From the NCBI GenBank assembly GCA_902796525.1, contig CADBPB010000164.1:1-6137 (forward strand): a stretch of DNA of 6,137 nt, in the 5' to 3' direction. How positions within the stretch are numbered: position 1 is the first letter of the stretch; each line of letters begins with the position of its first letter. This document shows positions 1 through 5,799 of this stretch, one piece after another. This stretch comes from an uncultured Erysipelotrichaceae bacterium (GTDB taxonomy: Bacteria > Bacillota_I > Bacilli_A > Erysipelotrichales > Erysipelotrichaceae). Under the pieces are notes generated by a model. It saw nothing but the letters and a program-made list of their open reading frames with translations, was not told the DNA's origin and did not search any database. Both the position numbers and the translations under genes were made by a program.

Positions 1-143
1 ACATTGGGATCTTCGTTCCGGCATCTGGTCAGGTATCCCGAAAGCATCGAGACGCCTCCGGTCAGCTTTTCATCGACGTGGTCGGCTAAAAAATCGCCAT
101 GCATATCGTTGGAATGAAGAAGGGTGATTTCTTTGGTATTCAT
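1..143 (-). CDS. 5'-nucleotidase/metallophosphatase family protein, N-terminal fragment
   Basis: This is the start of a gene that runs off the left edge; 47 codons are visible. The N-terminus, MNTKEITLLHSNDMHGDF, carries the LLHxNDxHG signature of the UshA/YunD-type 5'-nucleotidase and calcineurin-like metallophosphatase family, in which the Asp and His (D13 and H15 here) bind the dinuclear metal centre. A GGVSMLSGYL stretch follows, matching the usual 'GG-x-ARL' region. The ATG at 143-141 is preceded by a strong AAAGGAG (complement of 151-157) with 7 nt spacing, which fixes the start. No signal peptide is seen: the metal motif begins at residue 8, so the enzyme is probably cytoplasmic, as in B. 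subtilis YunD, unlike periplasmic UshA. Family members hydrolyse nucleotides, nucleotide sugars or related phosphoesters; the substrate cannot be told from this fragment. It is divergent from the PTS regulator and not obviously part of the sugar pathway. Confidence 0.85.
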   Translation of the reverse strand, partial: MNTKEITLLHSNDMHGDFLADHVDEKLTGGVSMLSGYLTRCRNEDPN

Positions 144-218
144 CCCGGTACTCCTTTCGTTTCAAAAAACGATCTTAGGGTCAGTGATAGAAATTGTTCT
201 TAAATCGGATCTACTTTT

Positions 219-248
219 ATTCTAATAGATAGGCTGCCTTCTTCACAA
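219..248 (-). promoter_or_regulatory. putative sigma-A-type promoter for the leftward nucleotidase gene
   Basis: Read on the minus strand there is a -35-like TTGTGA (complement of 243-248, 4 of 6 matches to TTGACA), an 18-nt spacer and a -10-like TAGAAT (complement of 219-224, 5 of 6 matches to TATAAT). Transcription would start near 212, giving a leader of about 70 nt before the ATG at 143. The -35 element lies inside the left arm of the 242-267 inverted repeat, so a bound regulator could block it. This is a consensus match by eye only. Confidence 0.35.
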
Positions 249-267
249 GTAGCAGTCACGTTGTGAA
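242..267. promoter_or_regulatory. inverted repeat TTCACAA-N12-TTGTGAA, candidate operator
   Basis: Two perfect 7-base arms (242-248 and 261-267) are separated by 12 bases in the divergent intergenic region. Centre-to-centre arm spacing is 19 bp, near two helical turns, which suits a dimeric DNA-binding protein. The left arm overlaps the candidate -35 of the nucleotidase promoter. The regulator encoded at 426-2468 is an obvious candidate ligand, but which protein binds here is inference. Confidence 0.45.
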
Positions 268-297
268 AATGGATTTGATGATCGTTAATCGCCGTAT

Positions 298-316
298 CGA
301 TCACGATATATGATCG
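298..316. promoter_or_regulatory. inverted repeat CGATCA-N7-TGATCG, candidate operator
   Basis: Perfect 6-base arms (298-303 and 311-316) surround an AT-rich 7-base centre. Flanking GCCG (291-294) and CGGC (317-320) add further imperfect symmetry. It lies about 110 bp upstream of the regulator start and about 30 bp from the other inverted repeat. It looks like a protein-binding site more than a terminator, since no T-run follows on either strand. The cognate protein is unknown. Confidence 0.35.
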
Positions 317-425
317 CGGCAATATAAAATGTGTAATCTGTTTCATTTTTTTTGAAATACATTGTCAAAGGTCTCTTTTCTACGTGTCAGAAAAAAACAT
401 TATAAAATAAAATCGTAAGATCAAT

Positions 426-2468
426 ATGAACAAAATCACATGTAGCATCATTGAAAAGCTTGTCGCAAACTCAGGTTATGCCATAACCATGGACTCGCTG
501 AGCGAAAAATACGCAGTCAGTAAAAGAATGATTTACAACTATTGTAATGAAATCGAGGACTTTTTCCGTGGAAACGACTGCATTGAAATGATTTCTATCA
601 AAAAAGGCTCGATCGCCTTCACCGGAAACAGCGAAGATGGAAAAAAGATCCTCAGGCTTCTCTCGTCTCTGGGGCTGTACGATTACCGGGCCAACTCCAA
701 TGAACGGATCAGTCTGATCCTGCTGTTGCTGGTCATCGAACAGAATTCCCTAAAAATCGAATCCCTGGAAGAGATGCTATCGATTTCACGGGCGACGCTG
801 ATCAATGACATGAAAATCGTCAAAGAAAAACTTGACCACATAGGCGCACGTCTTAACGAGAACAAGCACAATGGTTTTTCCATCGACTATCCGGAAATAC
901 AGAAACGCGACATGATCTACTCTATCATTCAAGAGATGTGCGACGACAACAAGATCCTTTTCAATGAAGCGATCTGCAATCCGGCAATCAACTACGCCCG
1001 CAAGCTGCTGAAAATCGACCGTTATTACCTTAACGCATCGCGAGCGATATCTCTTGCCGAAGAAAAAAACAAAGTCGAATTATCTGATCATGACTACTAT
1101 TCCATGGTGCTCATCCTCTGCATCATGATGAACCGGATCGAAACAGGAAAAAGCATTTTCCTGAACAATACGGATTTTACCGAAAGCAATGCCGATATCC
1201 GGGATTTTTCCAACGATATCAGAGACTATCTGCTGAAGTACATTCCGATCAACCATCAGGAATACTGCTACTTTTGCCTGTGTCTGCACAATTTCCATTT
1301 CATCATCAACAAGACAGCTTTATCCATCAATCCCATCAATTTTCATGTGCTGGTCAAAAACCTTCTTTATACTCTTTCCAATCATTATCGTATCCAGCTT
1401 ACTGATGATTACATCCTTCACGATTATCTGACTGCACACCTATCTGCCTGCTACCATCGCTTCAAGAACGGCGAGATACTGGTCAATCCCTTCAAGGAAG
1501 AAATCATACGCAACTATAACAGCGATTTCGTCTTTCTCAAAGATAATGTCGGCATCCTGGAAGAATGCTTCAATAAAAAAATCGACGATGACGAGCTGAC
1601 TTATATCCTGATGCATATCATTGCAGCGATTGAACGGATCAAAATGCCGAAACTGCTCGCTAAAGTCGTCGTGACAAGCAACGCCGGAATCGCCAACGCG
1701 AATATGCTGGCGACAGCCATACGGGAACACTTCAACATCGAAATAAGCGATGTGCTGAGTGTCCATGCCCTCTATCAAAAAATCAACGAGATCGATTGCG
1801 ACTTCATCATTTCAACGACACCGATCGATTCCGACATTCCTTGTGTCGTCGTAAATGCCGTGCTAGAAGAAGAAAACTATCAGATGATCAGCAAGGCAAT
1901 TGCCGAAACAAGGAAAAGGAATCATTCTTCCGTGGAACTGGCTGGAATCGCATCTGACAGTGTAACAGCTGAAGGCTGGTATGTCTCCGATCATCTAAGC
2001 ATCAACAACATCATTCTGAATAAAGAGGTCAGCGATTGGAAAGAAGCGCTGATCAGTGCCGGCGAGCTCCTTCTCTGGAACAACACCATCAGCGTCAACT
2101 ACTTGAACCAGATGATCAGCCTCGTTCTGAAATACGGGCCGTATATTGTGTTTGCTGATGGCATCGCGCTCGCTCACGCTTCCCCAACCGATGGCGTCAT
2201 TAAGACCGGTTTCTCTTTTGTCCGCCTGAAAAAGCCTGTTCGTTTCGATAACAGCCCGAAAGACGTCAATATCATAATCGCTTTTGCGATCAATGAAACG
2301 CCGGAAGAGACCGCCATGCTAATCAATTTCATGAATATCATCAATATTCCGGAATTCAACCGTAAGCTTATGCAAGCCTCCAGTAAGGAAGAAGTCATCG
2401 AGATCATTGCGAATTATGAAAAGAGACGATCTCAAGATAAAAAACAGCCTTCTTCACAAGAAAAATAG
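426..2468 (+). CDS. PTS-controlled transcriptional regulator (HTH / PRD1-PRD2 / EIIB-like / EIIA-like; MtlR/LicR-type)
   Basis: A 680-residue regulator whose architecture matches the MtlR/LicR/ManR class of PRD-containing activators. Residues about 8-60 form an HTH_11-like winged helix (SLSEKYAVSKRMIYNYCNEI), and about 95-150 a second, Mga-like HTH (LEEMLSISRATLINDMKIV). PRD1 spans about 190-295 and PRD2 about 305-405, with the typical LTAHLSACYHRF and TYILMHIIAAIERI. An EIIB(Gat/Bgl)-like domain covers about 411-495 and a type-2 EIIA domain about 520-665 (IALAHASP, candidate phospho-His H584). Expected phosphorylation sites H288 (PRD1), H338 and H397 (PRD2) and H584 are present. By alignment to LicT-like PRDs the first PRD1 His is Ile230, and the EIIB Cys position is Ser418. 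Such proteins activate sugar-uptake operons according to the phosphorylation state set by HPr and by the cognate EIIA/EIIB. The start has only a weak upstream purine run (GTAAGA at 415-420), suggesting low expression. The gene is convergent with the PTS operon at 2570-6137, which it probably controls. Confidence 0.9.
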   Translation: MNKITCSIIEKLVANSGYAITMDSLSEKYAVSKRMIYNYCNEIEDFFRGNDCIEMISIKKGSIAFTGNSEDGKKILRLLSSLGLYDYRANSNERISLILLLLVIEQNSLKIESLEEMLSISRATLINDMKIVKEKLDHIGARLNENKHNGFSIDYPEIQKRDMIYSIIQEMCDDNKILFNEAICNPAINYARKLLKIDRYYLNASRAISLAEEKNKVELSDHDYYSMVLILCIMMNRIETGKSIFLNNTDFTESNADIRDFSNDIRDYLLKYIPINHQEYCYFCLCLHNFHFIINKTALSINPINFHVLVKNLLYTLSNHYRIQLTDDYILHDYLTAHLSACYHRFKNGEILVNPFKEEIIRNYNSDFVFLKDNVGILEECFNKKIDDDELTYILMHIIAAIERIKMPKLLAKVVVTSNAGIANANMLATAIREHFNIEISDVLSVHALYQKINEIDCDFIISTTPIDSDIPCVVVNAVLEEENYQMISKAIAETRKRNHSSVELAGIASDSVTAEGWYVSDHLSINNIILNKEVSDWKEALISAGELLLWNNTISVNYLNQMISLVLKYGPYIVFADGIALAHASPTDGVIKTGFSFVRLKKPVRFDNSPKDVNIIIAFAINETPEETAMLINFMNIINIPEFNRKLMQASSKEEVIEIIANYEKRRSQDKKQPSSQEK

Positions 2469-2482
2469 AAGAAGACTGTTTT
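2441..2482. terminator. bidirectional intrinsic terminator shared by convergent genes
   Basis: Two 15-base arms (2441-2455 and 2468-2482) flank a 12-base loop. Read leftward the stem is complete with one G-U wobble and is followed by six T residues (complement of 2444-2439), a good terminator for the operon ending at 2570. Read rightward one pair becomes a C-A mismatch and the T-tail is TTTT, so it is weaker but usable for the regulator. The hairpin overlaps the last eight or so codons and the TAG stop (2466-2468) of the regulator. Confidence 0.8.
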
Positions 2483-2569
2483 CCAATCAGCCATTCGCAA
2501 CAAATGACTTGCTATTGCAGCGTTCCGACCAGATAAGGGGGTTCTATCAAGTTTCAGCTGCTTGAATGG

Positions 2570-2767
2570 TTACCATACGCTGTTTACAACGATTTTCCCA
2601 TCAATAATTTTTAATGTGACGACTGTCTGCATTCCTTTTTTGTCATAGATCCATAAGGCTTTTGCCTTTTCTTTAAATTCCCATCTATCGACTTCAAAAT
2701 CGTTGTCTTGCTTGACGATTTCCACAAGATCCTCGATCTTATCGACGCTTAGTCCTTTTTTCAGCAT
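2570..2767 (-). CDS. small protein of unknown function (65 aa), last gene of the PTS operon
   Basis: A 65-residue protein starting MLKKGLSVDKIEDLVEIV and ending KIVVNSVW. I do not recognise the family. The N-terminal half (residues 5-20) looks helical and acidic. The rest looks like a small beta sheet: residues 23-31 with WEF, then ALWIYDKKG, TVVTLKII and GKIVVNSVW, giving three or four strands joined by tight turns. No signal peptide, TM segment or cysteine is present, so it should be cytosolic. The ATG at 2767-2765 is chosen because AAAGGAG (complement of 2773-2779) sits just upstream and overlaps the stop of the epimerase-like gene. A longer in-frame GTG start at 2845 lies deep inside that gene and lacks such support. 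The gap to the upstream stop is 10 nt, and the terminator about 90 nt downstream closes the operon. Possible roles include a small regulator or enzyme partner, but nothing in the sequence decides. Confidence 0.75.
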   Translation of the reverse strand: MLKKGLSVDKIEDLVEIVKQDNDFEVDRWEFKEKAKALWIYDKKGMQTVVTLKIIDGKIVVNSVW

Positions 2768-2777
2768 ATTCTCTCCT

Positions 2778-3398
2778 TTATGAATGACAGTACTGTCTGA
2801 TTGCCAGCTCCTTGTCGGCAAATATCGCTCGGCCCATGACAGCACAGTAGATCGGCGTATCTTTCAAACGCTGATAGACGTCATAATCGATATGGCCATC
2901 GACCCAAATTTTTTTGTCAGCTGCCAGATCGATCGCCAGCTGTTCCATCTTTGGAAGGTATTCTTCATAACCGTTACGGTAAGTCGTTGTAGAAACAAGA
3001 AAGTATTCACAAGAATCCAGAAGCTCTTTGAAGTTTTCTCTCTCCGTATCTTCCACCCGGAGATTGATTCCGGTGACGATTCCTGTTTCTTTCATTTTTC
3101 TGATCACTGCCATGGCATCTTCGATATGGCTTACCTGTACGAATGCAACATCATAATTGCAGGTTAGCAAATCGTCGATATAGCTGAGCGGATCATACAC
3201 TTCCAAATGGATGGTTTTTTCTTTGCTGCTAGAATACTCGCAGATCTTTCTGGCCATTTTCATGCCGAACGATATCCCGCTTACTGCAACGCCATCCTCA
3301 ATATCGATATGAACGTTATCGAAATATCGGTCGATATAATCCAGCTCTTCCGCGACCCGCAGTACATCAGCCGAAGCAATCGACGGAGATATCCGCAT
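2778..3398 (-). CDS. ribulose-phosphate 3-epimerase-like TIM-barrel protein (SgcE-like)
   Basis: 206 residues, slightly shorter than typical ribulose-5-phosphate 3-epimerases (about 215-225). The N-terminus ISPSIASADVLRVAEEL matches the family's IAPSILSAD start. The four metal ligands are present: H30 and D32 in VHIDIEDG, H64 in TIHLEVYDP and D167 in WVDGHID. A C-terminal MGRAIF (188-193) matches the family's GSAIF. The usual NPGFGGQ loop is replaced by TTTYRNGYEE (137-146), the DGG after the catalytic Asp is DGH, and GS is GR, so the phosphate-binding end is changed. It probably epimerises or isomerises a phosphorylated ketose made from the PTS sugar, but it may not act on ribulose-5-phosphate. 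The DIED and SFGMK stretches recall E. coli SgcE, compared from memory. The start follows AAGAGGAAA (complement of 3407-3415) and lies one base after the BtpA-family stop (TAGGATG), implying translational coupling. Confidence 0.82.
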   Translation of the reverse strand: MRISPSIASADVLRVAEELDYIDRYFDNVHIDIEDGVAVSGISFGMKMARKICEYSSSKEKTIHLEVYDPLSYIDDLLTCNYDVAFVQVSHIEDAMAVIRKMKETGIVTGINLRVEDTERENFKELLDSCEYFLVSTTTYRNGYEEYLPKMEQLAIDLAADKKIWVDGHIDYDVYQRLKDTPIYCAVMGRAIFADKELAIRQYCHS

Positions 3399-3399
3399 C

Positions 3400-4206
3400 C
3401 TAGATGTTTCCTCTTTGTTCCTTTGCGTTCTTCATCAGATCCTTGACTCTTTGAGGATCAACAGGATTGAAGAACTTGCCATCGAACTTGATGCCGGTCG
3501 CAACAACTGCACCGTCGCATGCTTTCAGGATGTCTTTCACTGTTTCGACTTTGACGCCATTGCTGGCAAATACCGGTGTTTCTGTTACCGCTTTGACTCT
3601 TTCAACCAGTGAAACATCGATGCTGGAACCCGGGCGGTTGCTGTAAATCAGTAAAGTGTCCGGATTGAGGTTGAAAGTCAGGGTCTTGACAACCTCTTCA
3701 ATGGATCGTTCCGCCAGCTGCCTTGTTCCTTCTGGAATGACAGCAGTCATCGTTTTCACGTTTCCGCAACCTACGGCATAACGATGACGTTCTACCGCTC
3801 CCGGATCTACGCTGGAAGCGCCATAGACTCCCGCATGTGCTCCGTGGAGACCGCCCCTTAAGAAATCAGCTTCAACAGCAGCCGCCAGATCGAAACCTTT
3901 CATCGCATCTGCAGCAACCGTAACGCCTATCGGTACCTTTATCTCTGATTTCAGTTCGCCGATGATACGTGCCATGCAAGCGACCGTTACTGTACCGACA
4001 TTGCTGGTATAAGGAATTGAAAATTCATTGCAGAAAAGAATGCCATCGATTCCTCCATCCTGATAGGCGTGCAAGTCTTTCCTGGCTGCTTCCAGAGCCC
4101 CCTGAATACCTTCTGCAGGGTCATATTTCGGATCGGTAGGAAATGCATGCATATGCAACACGCCGATGATCGGCTTGTCCGTACCGAATAGGTCTTTCAT
4201 CCACAT
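3400..4206 (-). CDS. BtpA/SgcQ family TIM-barrel protein
   Basis: 268 residues, the usual length of the BtpA family. Family features seen in order: KPIIGVLHMHAFPTDPKYD (11-29; BtpA consensus KPxIGMIHxxPLPGSPxYD), GGIDGILFCNEFSIPY (51-66), VPIGVTVAAD (91-100), ADFLRGGLHGAHAGVYG (113-129), TLLIYSNRPGSS (184-195), TPVFASNGVKVETV (210-223) and GAVVATGIKFDGKFFNPVD (232-250). BtpA was named for an effect on photosystem I in cyanobacteria. SgcQ is the homologue in the E. coli sgc PTS cluster, and the molecular function is not established for that branch. The barrel fold and the PTS setting suggest a sugar-phosphate aldolase- or phosphoribosyl-like activity, which is inference. AGGAGG (complement of 4216-4221), 9 nt upstream, selects the ATG at 4206. 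A second ATG two codons later is too far away, and a longer open frame back to 4323 would overlap the HAD gene. The Shine-Dalgarno overlaps the HAD stop codon. Confidence 0.87.
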   Translation of the reverse strand: MWMKDLFGTDKPIIGVLHMHAFPTDPKYDPAEGIQGALEAARKDLHAYQDGGIDGILFCNEFSIPYTSNVGTVTVACMARIIGELKSEIKVPIGVTVAADAMKGFDLAAAVEADFLRGGLHGAHAGVYGASSVDPGAVERHRYAVGCGNVKTMTAVIPEGTRQLAERSIEEVVKTLTFNLNPDTLLIYSNRPGSSIDVSLVERVKAVTETPVFASNGVKVETVKDILKACDGAVVATGIKFDGKFFNPVDPQRVKDLMKNAKEQRGNI

Positions 4207-4219
4207 TTTTCTAGTCCTC

Positions 4220-4855
4220 CTAAATCTGTATATCTTTGAAATCTCTGACCTCGATGTCCGCAAACGAAGTATCTTGAACAAAACGTGCACCTTTATACGC
4301 AACGGTAAAGATACCGCTGGCAATACCCGCCTTGACCCCGTTAGTTGAATCCTCGATGATCATGAGCTCATTTTTTGCTATTCCTAAACGTTCCGCAGCG
4401 ATGTGATAGATCTCAGGGTCGGGTTTGCTATGAACGAGATCCCTTCCCGACAAGATGAATTCAAAATACTGCAGGATATCTTTCTTCTCTAAAATCGTAA
4501 ACAGGTATTGGTATCCTGACGAAGAAGCAACAGCCATACGGATCCCTTTAGCACGGCAGGAAGCCAGAAATTCTCTGATTCCCGGAAGCAACGGATAGTT
4601 TCGGTCTTTGTTCCGGTTCCGGTAGAATTCTGTTGATTCGCTGATAAAGTCATCCATGGAAAGATCCAGATCGAACTGACTAATGATATCTGATGCGATA
4701 TCCTGTACATGCTGTCCGATCACATAAGCGATCTCCTGCGCTTCTGTCTCGATACCTATTGTTTTCAAATAATCTAGTAACGCTTCGATATATAGTGTTT
4801 CGCTATCGACGATGACGCCATCAAAATCAAATATGATTCCTTTGATCGTGCACAT
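4220..4855 (-). CDS. HAD-superfamily hydrolase, subfamily IA (beta-phosphoglucomutase/phosphatase-like)
   Basis: 211 residues with all four HAD motifs: motif I FDFDGVIVDSE (nucleophile D10, acid/base D12), motif II AVASSSG (S111), motif III K144 in HSKPDPEIY, and motif IV IIEDSTNG (E168, D169). Residues about 18-85 form the helical C1 cap of the beta-phosphoglucomutase/phosphonatase/sugar-phosphatase group, and LLPGIREFL (89-97) is the standard linker back to the core. The enzyme is cytosolic and Mg-dependent. In this context it most likely dephosphorylates or isomerises the sugar phosphate made by the PTS or a later intermediate. A phosphatase seems more likely than a true beta-phosphoglucomutase because the cap motif is not the mutase type, but this is judged by eye. 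The ATG shares its A with the EIIA stop codon (TGATG), and AAAGGA lies about 8 nt upstream, so translation is probably coupled to EIIA. Confidence 0.87.
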   Translation of the reverse strand: MCTIKGIIFDFDGVIVDSETLYIEALLDYLKTIGIETEAQEIAYVIGQHVQDIASDIISQFDLDLSMDDFISESTEFYRNRNKDRNYPLLPGIREFLASCRAKGIRMAVASSSGYQYLFTILEKKDILQYFEFILSGRDLVHSKPDPEIYHIAAERLGIAKNELMIIEDSTNGVKAGIASGIFTVAYKGARFVQDTSFADIEVRDFKDIQI

Positions 4856-5304
4856 CAGGACAATCCTTTAAAAAAGTTGTCGATCAGATAGCTTCTCAAT
4901 TCATCGCCTGCCAAAGAATCCATCTTCTCCAAGAAACAATGATCCTTTAGACAAGTGATCACCTGTGAAATGATCTTGATATGTTCCGAATCATCCAGCA
5001 GCGCCAAATTGATCACGTAGCGGATATCGATCTCGTTGTCCACGTCGGACATAGATCGGAATCTGACGGGTTCATCCAGACGCAACACACAGATCGCCTG
5101 TTTGATGACATACTCTTTAGAAGCGTGAGGAATCGCTACAGGACAGCTTTCTGTCAGTCCTGTCGGATAATTATCTTCTCGTTCGCAACACTTCTCATAG
5201 AACTCGTCATTGACGCATCCGTGCCGCAACAGTTCTCCTGCCGTCTGGCTGATTGCTTCACGCCAGTTCTGAGCGTGTCCTTCTATTACATATAATCTGT
5301 TCAT
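4855..5304 (-). CDS. PTS EIIA component, galactitol/fructose type (PTS_EIIA_2; GatA/SgcA-like)
   Basis: 149 residues, the normal length of a free-standing type-2 EIIA. The core YPTGLTESCPVAIPHAS (46-62) is the signature of galactitol-type EIIA, with H60 in the IPH motif as the phospho-acceptor from HPr. A DEPVRFRSM segment (77-85), then IRYVINLALLDDSEHIKIISQV (94-115), match the second half of the domain. The protein is cytosolic and passes phosphate from phospho-HPr to an EIIB, which is not encoded in this window and is expected upstream, to the right of the edge. The ATG overlaps the stop of the preceding membrane-protein gene by 4 nt (ATGA). The Shine-Dalgarno is only a weak GAAGAAA, so translation is probably coupled to that gene. 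It may also serve as phosphate donor or signal to the PRD regulator at 426-2468, which is inferred from how related regulators work. Confidence 0.92.
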   Translation of the reverse strand: MNRLYVIEGHAQNWREAISQTAGELLRHGCVNDEFYEKCCEREDNYPTGLTESCPVAIPHASKEYVIKQAICVLRLDEPVRFRSMSDVDNEIDIRYVINLALLDDSEHIKIISQVITCLKDHCFLEKMDSLAGDELRSYLIDNFFKGLS

Positions 5305-5780
5305 TTTTCTTCACTCTTAATGTCGTTTTGACTTCTCTTTTTTCTGGGACCGGATACGCGTTCGATCGTGATGAACTTCTTTTTACCAATTTCTTTTAAG
5401 ATTTCCTCAGCATCTTCTATGCTAAACATGTTGGGAATGCTGAAGATGGTTTTTTTGCGATCTCTCATCTGGAAACGGATCCTCAAAGCCGGATGGTATT
5501 CGATCGAAGCGATATTCTCATATCTTATATGACGGACATCAGCCAAACCATCCCAGAAAAAGATTTCGTTTTCCCTGAGCTGCAATCTGGCATTGATCCC
5601 TCTTGTCACATACAGAAGCGACAAGATCGTACCTCCGGCAAGAAAAGCCATGGAATATCTGTTTGCCGTAAACGCATTCATGCCTTCCGTCATAAACAGA
5701 TAGGCCATAGCGGCCAGAAGCACCAGTCCGAAGAGTGCGTATCTGACCGCCAGGTCTTTTTTACATCTGTAGTTTTTCAT
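5301..5780 (-). CDS. two-TM membrane protein with possible PH-like C-terminal domain, unknown function
   Basis: 159 residues from the ATG at 5780. The N-terminus is short and basic (MKNYRCKKD), followed by TM1 at about 13-30, a short loop and TM2 at about 43-59. The cytosolic part (61-140) has the look of a bacterial PH-like (bPH/YdbT-type) beta domain: LQLRENEIFFWDG, then VRHIRYENIASIEYHP, then strands IRFQMRDRKKTIFSIP and a closing helix IEDAEEILKEIG. The tail (142-159) is highly charged. I do not recognise a named family, and the PH assignment is by pattern only. The gene sits 19 nt after EIIC and overlaps EIIA by 4 nt, so it is made with the transporter and might assist or modulate it. 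No Shine-Dalgarno is evident before the ATG, and a 6-bp hairpin occupies the gap. An alternative TTG start at 5813, inside the EIIC gene, would add 11 residues but has no better site. Confidence 0.75.
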   Translation of the reverse strand: MKNYRCKKDLAVRYALFGLVLLAAMAYLFMTEGMNAFTANRYSMAFLAGGTILSLLYVTRGINARLQLRENEIFFWDGLADVRHIRYENIASIEYHPALRIRFQMRDRKKTIFSIPNMFSIEDAEEILKEIGKKKFITIERVSGPRKKRSQNDIKSEEK

Positions 5781-5782
5781 GT

Positions 5783-5797
5783 GATCTGAAACAGATC
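5783..5797 (-). other. small intercistronic stem-loop between EIIC and the membrane-protein gene
   Basis: The transcript contains GATCTG-TTT-CAGATC (complement of 5797-5783), a perfect 6-bp stem with a 3-base loop. It lies between the EIIC stop (5800-5802) and the next ATG (5778-5780), in the place normally taken by a ribosome binding site. No T-run follows, so it is not a terminator. It could tune translation or mRNA stability between EIIC and the downstream genes. Confidence 0.4.
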
Positions 5798-5799
5798 TA

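Noticed and set aside
157..172. Hairpin TCGTTT-CAAA-AAACGA just upstream of the nucleotidase ribosome binding site
   Set aside because: A 6-bp, AT-rich stem that leaves the Shine-Dalgarno free. It could be chance and has no clear regulatory partner structure.
363..368. Perfect TTGACA on the minus strand as a -35 for leftward transcription
   Set aside because: At 17 nt the -10 position reads TGAAAC, and shifts of one or two bases do not give a TATAAT-like element.
362..406. Regulator promoter using TTGTCA (362-367) and TATAAA (401-406)
   Set aside because: The spacing is 33 bp, far from 16-18. No better -35 sits at the right distance from TATAAA, so no promoter is called for the regulator.
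1440..1778. Minus-strand open frame of 112 codons opposite the regulator
   Set aside because: It is a shadow of the PRD2/EIIB coding sequence with His-, Asp- and Phe-rich composition and no family match.
2483..2569. Additional hairpins or a small RNA between the terminator and the 65-aa gene
   Set aside because: Only 5-6 bp pairings were found (for example TCAAG/CTTGA), without T-runs or promoter-like elements.
2768..2845. Longer reading of the 65-aa gene from a GTG at 2845
   Set aside because: The extra 26 codons lie wholly inside the epimerase-like gene in another frame, and the ATG at 2767 has a strong AAAGGAG at good spacing.
2784..3167. Plus-strand open frame of 127 codons opposite the epimerase-like gene
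   Set aside because: It is antisense to a well-supported enzyme gene, has low-complexity Cys/Phe-rich content and no recognisable domain.
4207..4323. Upstream extension of the BtpA-family frame to 4323
   Set aside because: It overlaps the HAD gene, its residues (many R, S and I) do not resemble the family, and AGGAGG directs initiation to 4206.
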